From: Trichosphaerium sp. ATCC 40318
Lineage: Eukaryota > Discosea > Flabellinia > Trichosidae
Direction of reading: 5' to 3'
Length of the DNA stretch: 64,000 bases
Assembly: GCA_038496445.1 (NCBI GenBank)
Contig: JALMLS010000598.1
Span: 62,001-126,000 of the forward strand
In this document: positions 60,980 to 64,000 of the stretch, piece after piece
Position numbering within the stretch: position 1 is the stretch's first letter
How the letters are laid out: each line of letters begins with the position of its first letter
Notes under the pieces: model-generated
What the model saw: the letters and a program-made list of their open reading frames with translations, nothing else
Told to the model about the DNA's origin: nothing
The model's database searches: none
Translations under genes and position numbers: made by a program

Positions 60980-61850
60980 TTGTGGGTTCCTAGGGAGGCA
61001 TAAGATTATACTTGGTAAATTAGTGTTGGGTCATCAATTTGTCAACTATCATGTACGGAGAAATACTACTGAAGTTTTGATAGACTTTTATTGTTGTAGT
61101 GTATTCGTAGACTTTTTTTAACAATATACGAGAGAATACGTTACACTGGGGATGAGGTCAAAGAACGTTACAGTCATGTGTACAGTGATTCATTTGAAAC
61201 AACAGAATCTTCGCACGTGATATTTTCAACTGTCTGTTTTTCAAGTTATTAGTTCTAGTGGCAATGTCGTATCTATTAAACTATGCCAACAATATATTAA
61301 CACACTCAGTGTCGAGTGATGGGAACCATAACGACATCACAATAAGTTCGTTTCTCTTTTGCAGACTTTTGTGTTTATGCTTGTTTCCTCCTTAGAGCAT
61401 GTGATATTTGAATTTATGTATTCCACAGACGTTAAAAGGAGAAGCGTACCCGGTTTTCTAAAGCTGTATTCTACTCCACCTAGAAGCAATGTAAATCCAT
61501 TGAGTCTAATGAATAATATTTCTACAGCTATAAGAGAACAAGGAGTATATGATGTCATAGTAAGTGTTGTATGAGATTGTATTTTTGACAAACCCTTAAA
61601 AAGTACGGAACGGTAACATAGAATACCCGGCATAAGTTTTTCCCGAACCATTGTAGAGTATAATTATTTGAATGTAACTATTCTGTAGTAAACACGGTGT
61701 TATTCTACGCTAGTACATATTTGTGAGTGTATATTTAGAAAAGGGCGAGGAAATTTTTTGTGATGTAAATTTTAGTTTCACATTAGCTCTAGCGACCAAT
61801 ATCATCCTGAGTAGCAAGTCACAGCTTTACAAGGTTATACGGTATGCATA
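60980..61850 (+). other. Possible coding exons, unresolved
   Basis: Three stretches on the plus strand look like exons: RHKIILGKLVLGHQFVNYHV (about 60993-61055), a block reading YERIRYTGDEVKERYSHVYS (from about 61125), and DVKRRSVPGFLKLYSTPP to REQGVYDVI (61430-61560) followed by GTAAGT. I could not join them with certain phases or find a start, so this may be a gene with unseen exons or a decaying one. Confidence 0.3.
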
Positions 61851-61956
61851 TACTATTATCTTGTGATTATGACAAACACAATAACGAGAATAGATACTGT
61901 GTATAGAGTGAAGTTACAACTTTTATTTAACTTCATTTTTTTTTACATTGATGCGT

Positions 61957-62460
61957 CTATTGCAGGGCTTTCAACATATGAATTTGTTTTTCAGGTCTCT
62001 CCTTGACAATGCTGAGCTCTTGGTTCCTCTTTTTCTTTAGAGTGGCTCTTCGAGATAAAGATACACATCCAATCATATTAAAATGTAAGCACTGCTTACA
62101 AAAACAATCCCACTTGTACATCCATCTTTTTTTTTTGTCGTAGTACCACTGGACGCCGTCATCGTACTGGTAAGGCAAGGCCACCATATCTTTCGTACTA
62201 TCTATGCTATCACACAACAAATCCAATCTTCGAATAGCCTTGTCATGATGAGGCGCTTGGTTAGATTCTGCAGAGCGGAGGAGTCGAAGATGTGCGATTT
62301 CTCTCTCTCGTAAATGTACAAATAACTTCTTCTTTTGTTGCCTGTACCGCCTTGCAATATATCGAAGTAGTCTATTACATCTTGCGAAGGCATTCCACGT
62401 AGGTGTATCGTTTATGTGTTTGGCTAAATAGTACAAAATGTCGGGGCATAATGTGCTCAT
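61957..62460 (-). CDS. F-box-like protein, 167 residues
   Basis: Single exon from the ATG at 62460. The first 40 residues form an F-box-like helix set: CPDILYYLAKHINDTPTW, NAFARCNRLLRYIARRY. The middle is basic and helical, and then comes a Trp/Cys segment (WYYDKKKRWMYKWDCFCKQC) that could bind metal. The end is Lys/Arg-rich. No LRR or MORN repeats follow, so the substrate-binding part, if any, is novel. Confidence 0.6.
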   Translation of the reverse strand: MSTLCPDILYYLAKHINDTPTWNAFARCNRLLRYIARRYRQQKKKLFVHLREREIAHLRLLRSAESNQAPHHDKAIRRLDLLCDSIDSTKDMVALPYQYDDGVQWYYDKKKRWMYKWDCFCKQCLHFNMIGCVSLSRRATLKKKRNQELSIVKERPEKQIHMLKALQ

Positions 62461-62984
62461 TTGGCTTTCAAGGTTTTGTTACGGTTTTTTTGTTCAACGT
62501 TAGATGTGAGAAGATGTTTAGAAAATTATGCTGTTGGTTCAGAGAACGGTTTATTTTTGATTGGGTTCTCTAATCTCTGTAATAGTATATTCTTTTAGCT
62601 GGCTTGCAGTTTATGCTTGGTACGCCCTGAAGCAAACTAATCACTATAATGTTGACTTTAGTACGAGGTATTTCTGACAATAATGGGCTTAGGATGGATA
62701 CACAGTTTGCAACGTGTTATTTATTGCCAATCACATATTAATGTCTTTTATGCTTAATCCAGGGTGGTCACCCTTAATAGTATAAAAATAGAAATAACAC
62801 TTGTGGATATAGAGTAAATCGAAAGGAGCTGTGCTTAGCATAGTCCATTAATGGGTGATTTTCCTTAACTTTGCACCTAGGCAATGTCTATCATACTACA
62901 ACACATACTAAACTGTTCTATCGTCCAAAAATCTCTGAATGAACACCACGTATTTCTACCACTTTTTGGAACCTCGTACTACAC
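62461..62984. other. Intergenic
   Basis: Between the F-box-like gene start and the LRR pseudogene; nothing supported. Confidence 0.4.
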
Positions 62985-63255
62985 AATAGAATCAAGACCT
63001 GTTAGCGCTCTAACACCAACATCTGTCACATAATCTCAACCAGTAATATTGATGGTATGAACGCCATTCAGCTCTTTAATGCCTTCATCAGTTCCTGATG
63101 TGTGCCAAGAGCAATGGTATGAACACCTTGTAGATATATGCTTCATCAGTAAACTGATGTATCAGATATTTCTATGGAAAAGTGTGCACCACATCTTCAT
63201 TCATTTATGAATTTTACGCACTACCATTAATCTCAATGTGATGCTGGCCCAACAG
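62985..63255 (-). pseudogene. Broken leucine-rich-repeat gene fragment
   Basis: On the minus strand at least four LRR units can be read with frame changes and stops between them. They include VHTFPIEIS / DTSVTDEA, GVHTIALGTH, TDEGIKELNGVHTINITG followed by a stop, and VTDVGVRALTGLDSIV. They match the repeats of the F-box/LRR genes at 9943 and 35750. Stops, frame shifts and the missing F-box show it is a pseudogene. Confidence 0.8.
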
Positions 63256-63826
63256 TAGGATAGTATTTGTAAGTGACATCACTGAGCGGAAAAGCCAGTC
63301 GTCCTTAAGTTCATGCTAAGCGAACGGTTTTAATTTTAACTTACCTTTCCAACATTTTGTCAGTAGTCCTGAAAGTATTTGAACTCCATCCATATGCTTC
63401 ACATACCAACAGATCTACCAGAGTACGTATTTTGGAGTTGAGCTGAAATATTGTTAATTTAACGTTAAACCTACTTTTTTCAACGCTACTCTCCATTAGT
63501 AGCAAGTCACGTGACTTTTTGCTTTCCCTTTCATAAAAGTGTTACATATGCGCTTCAACCCACCTGAAAAATTACATGTTCTTTATTGTAAGCGTTGGGT
63601 TTGGCTACATCGCGAACTTAGGCAAAATGGTCTATTTCTTCGAAATCCGTTCTTTTGGAGCCCAACATTTTAGCAGAAAACGTATTTTTAGTCGATCGTG
63701 GCTCTATGCAATTTTCTCTAAAGTAGTGCAAACTCAACACTTACAATAATAACATTTTCAGCCCTAACCTTTTTCAAAATTAGCACGTGTTATTTTAATA
63801 TTTTTGACTAACTAGTATTGACACAG
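63256..63826. other. Upstream of the edge F-box gene
   Basis: May contain 5' exons of the next gene: MRFNPPEKLHVLY (from an ATG near 63548, followed by GTAAGC) is a candidate. A TCACGTGA palindrome lies at 63507-63514. Confidence 0.35.
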
Positions 63827-64000
63827 GTCGTTTGAATTGCTTAGGCTACCAATAGAAATTATATTTTGTATCCTGGCATTATTGGGTAAGAAATGCCGTA
63901 TATCTGCAACGTTTGTTTGTAAACTCTTTTCTACAATCATTTTGGAGCATTTGGGGTATTGTATGGTGAATGTCAATTCAAGAGAAGCTCTACTAACGCT
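63827..64000 (+). CDS. F-box protein, cut by the window edge
   Basis: After a good 3' splice signal (ACACAG) the exon reads SFELLRLPIEIIFCILALLG, then RISATFVCKLFSTIILEHLG, an F-box very like that at 9943 (VFELCALPVETIVHILK). It stays open to the last base. It probably continues into LRR units of the same family. The start is not fixed. Confidence 0.65.

Overview
The window is nuclear DNA of a microbial eukaryote. Most genes are cut by short introns, usually 40-80 bp and some apparently only 24-27 bp. Many introns open with GTACGT and close with TTTTAG or TTGTAG, and stop codons are standard. The gene set includes a GPI-anchored-type GH81 beta-1,3-glucanase, a Zn(II)2Cys6 transcription factor, a RalGAP-alpha, a Qbc SNARE with a GRAM domain, and many F-box proteins. 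This points to an amoebozoan or an early-diverging opisthokont/fungus-like protist. I cannot name the species, and the lineage call is an inference.

Layout: 1-1770 holds the 3' part of the GH81 gene. 2231-9182 is a complete non-LTR retrotransposon with two intact ORFs, an (AAAC)n tail and a perfect 11-bp target-site duplication. 9943-11298 is an F-box/leucine-rich-repeat gene. 11573-13930 carries a cupin dioxygenase-like gene and a signal-peptide methyltransferase-like gene, both on the minus strand. 14.2-16.1 kb has two weak small genes and a tRNA-Gln-like gene. 16.2-29.6 kb is a run of minus-strand genes: C2/armadillo-like protein, PH-EEP phosphodiesterase-like protein, secreted protein and DExH RNA helicase. 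30.5-38.6 kb has a coiled-coil protein, two F-box/LRR genes and an F-box/MORN-type repeat gene. 39.1-55.6 kb has the Zn2Cys6 factor (minus), then the GRAM-SNARE, RalGAP-alpha and a divergent actin-related protein (plus). 55.8-64.0 kb is sparse, with small orphan genes, three more F-box genes (one cut by the window edge) and an LRR pseudogene.

The strongest theme is F-box proteins: seven apparent F-box genes in 64 kb, with three LRR relics. This looks like a birth-and-death family of ubiquitin-ligase substrate receptors. LRR units repeat at DNA level inside the genes, and broken copies lie beside intact ones. A second theme is membrane traffic and small-GTPase signalling (SNARE, RalGAP, PH and C2 proteins).

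Two genome-wide signals also stand out: a marked excess of the palindrome CACGTG, and GTACGT as a frequent 5' splice site. Multi-exon genes were assembled by eye from reading frames and splice signals. Outer limits are mostly good, but internal exon boundaries were worked out base by base only where the entry says so.
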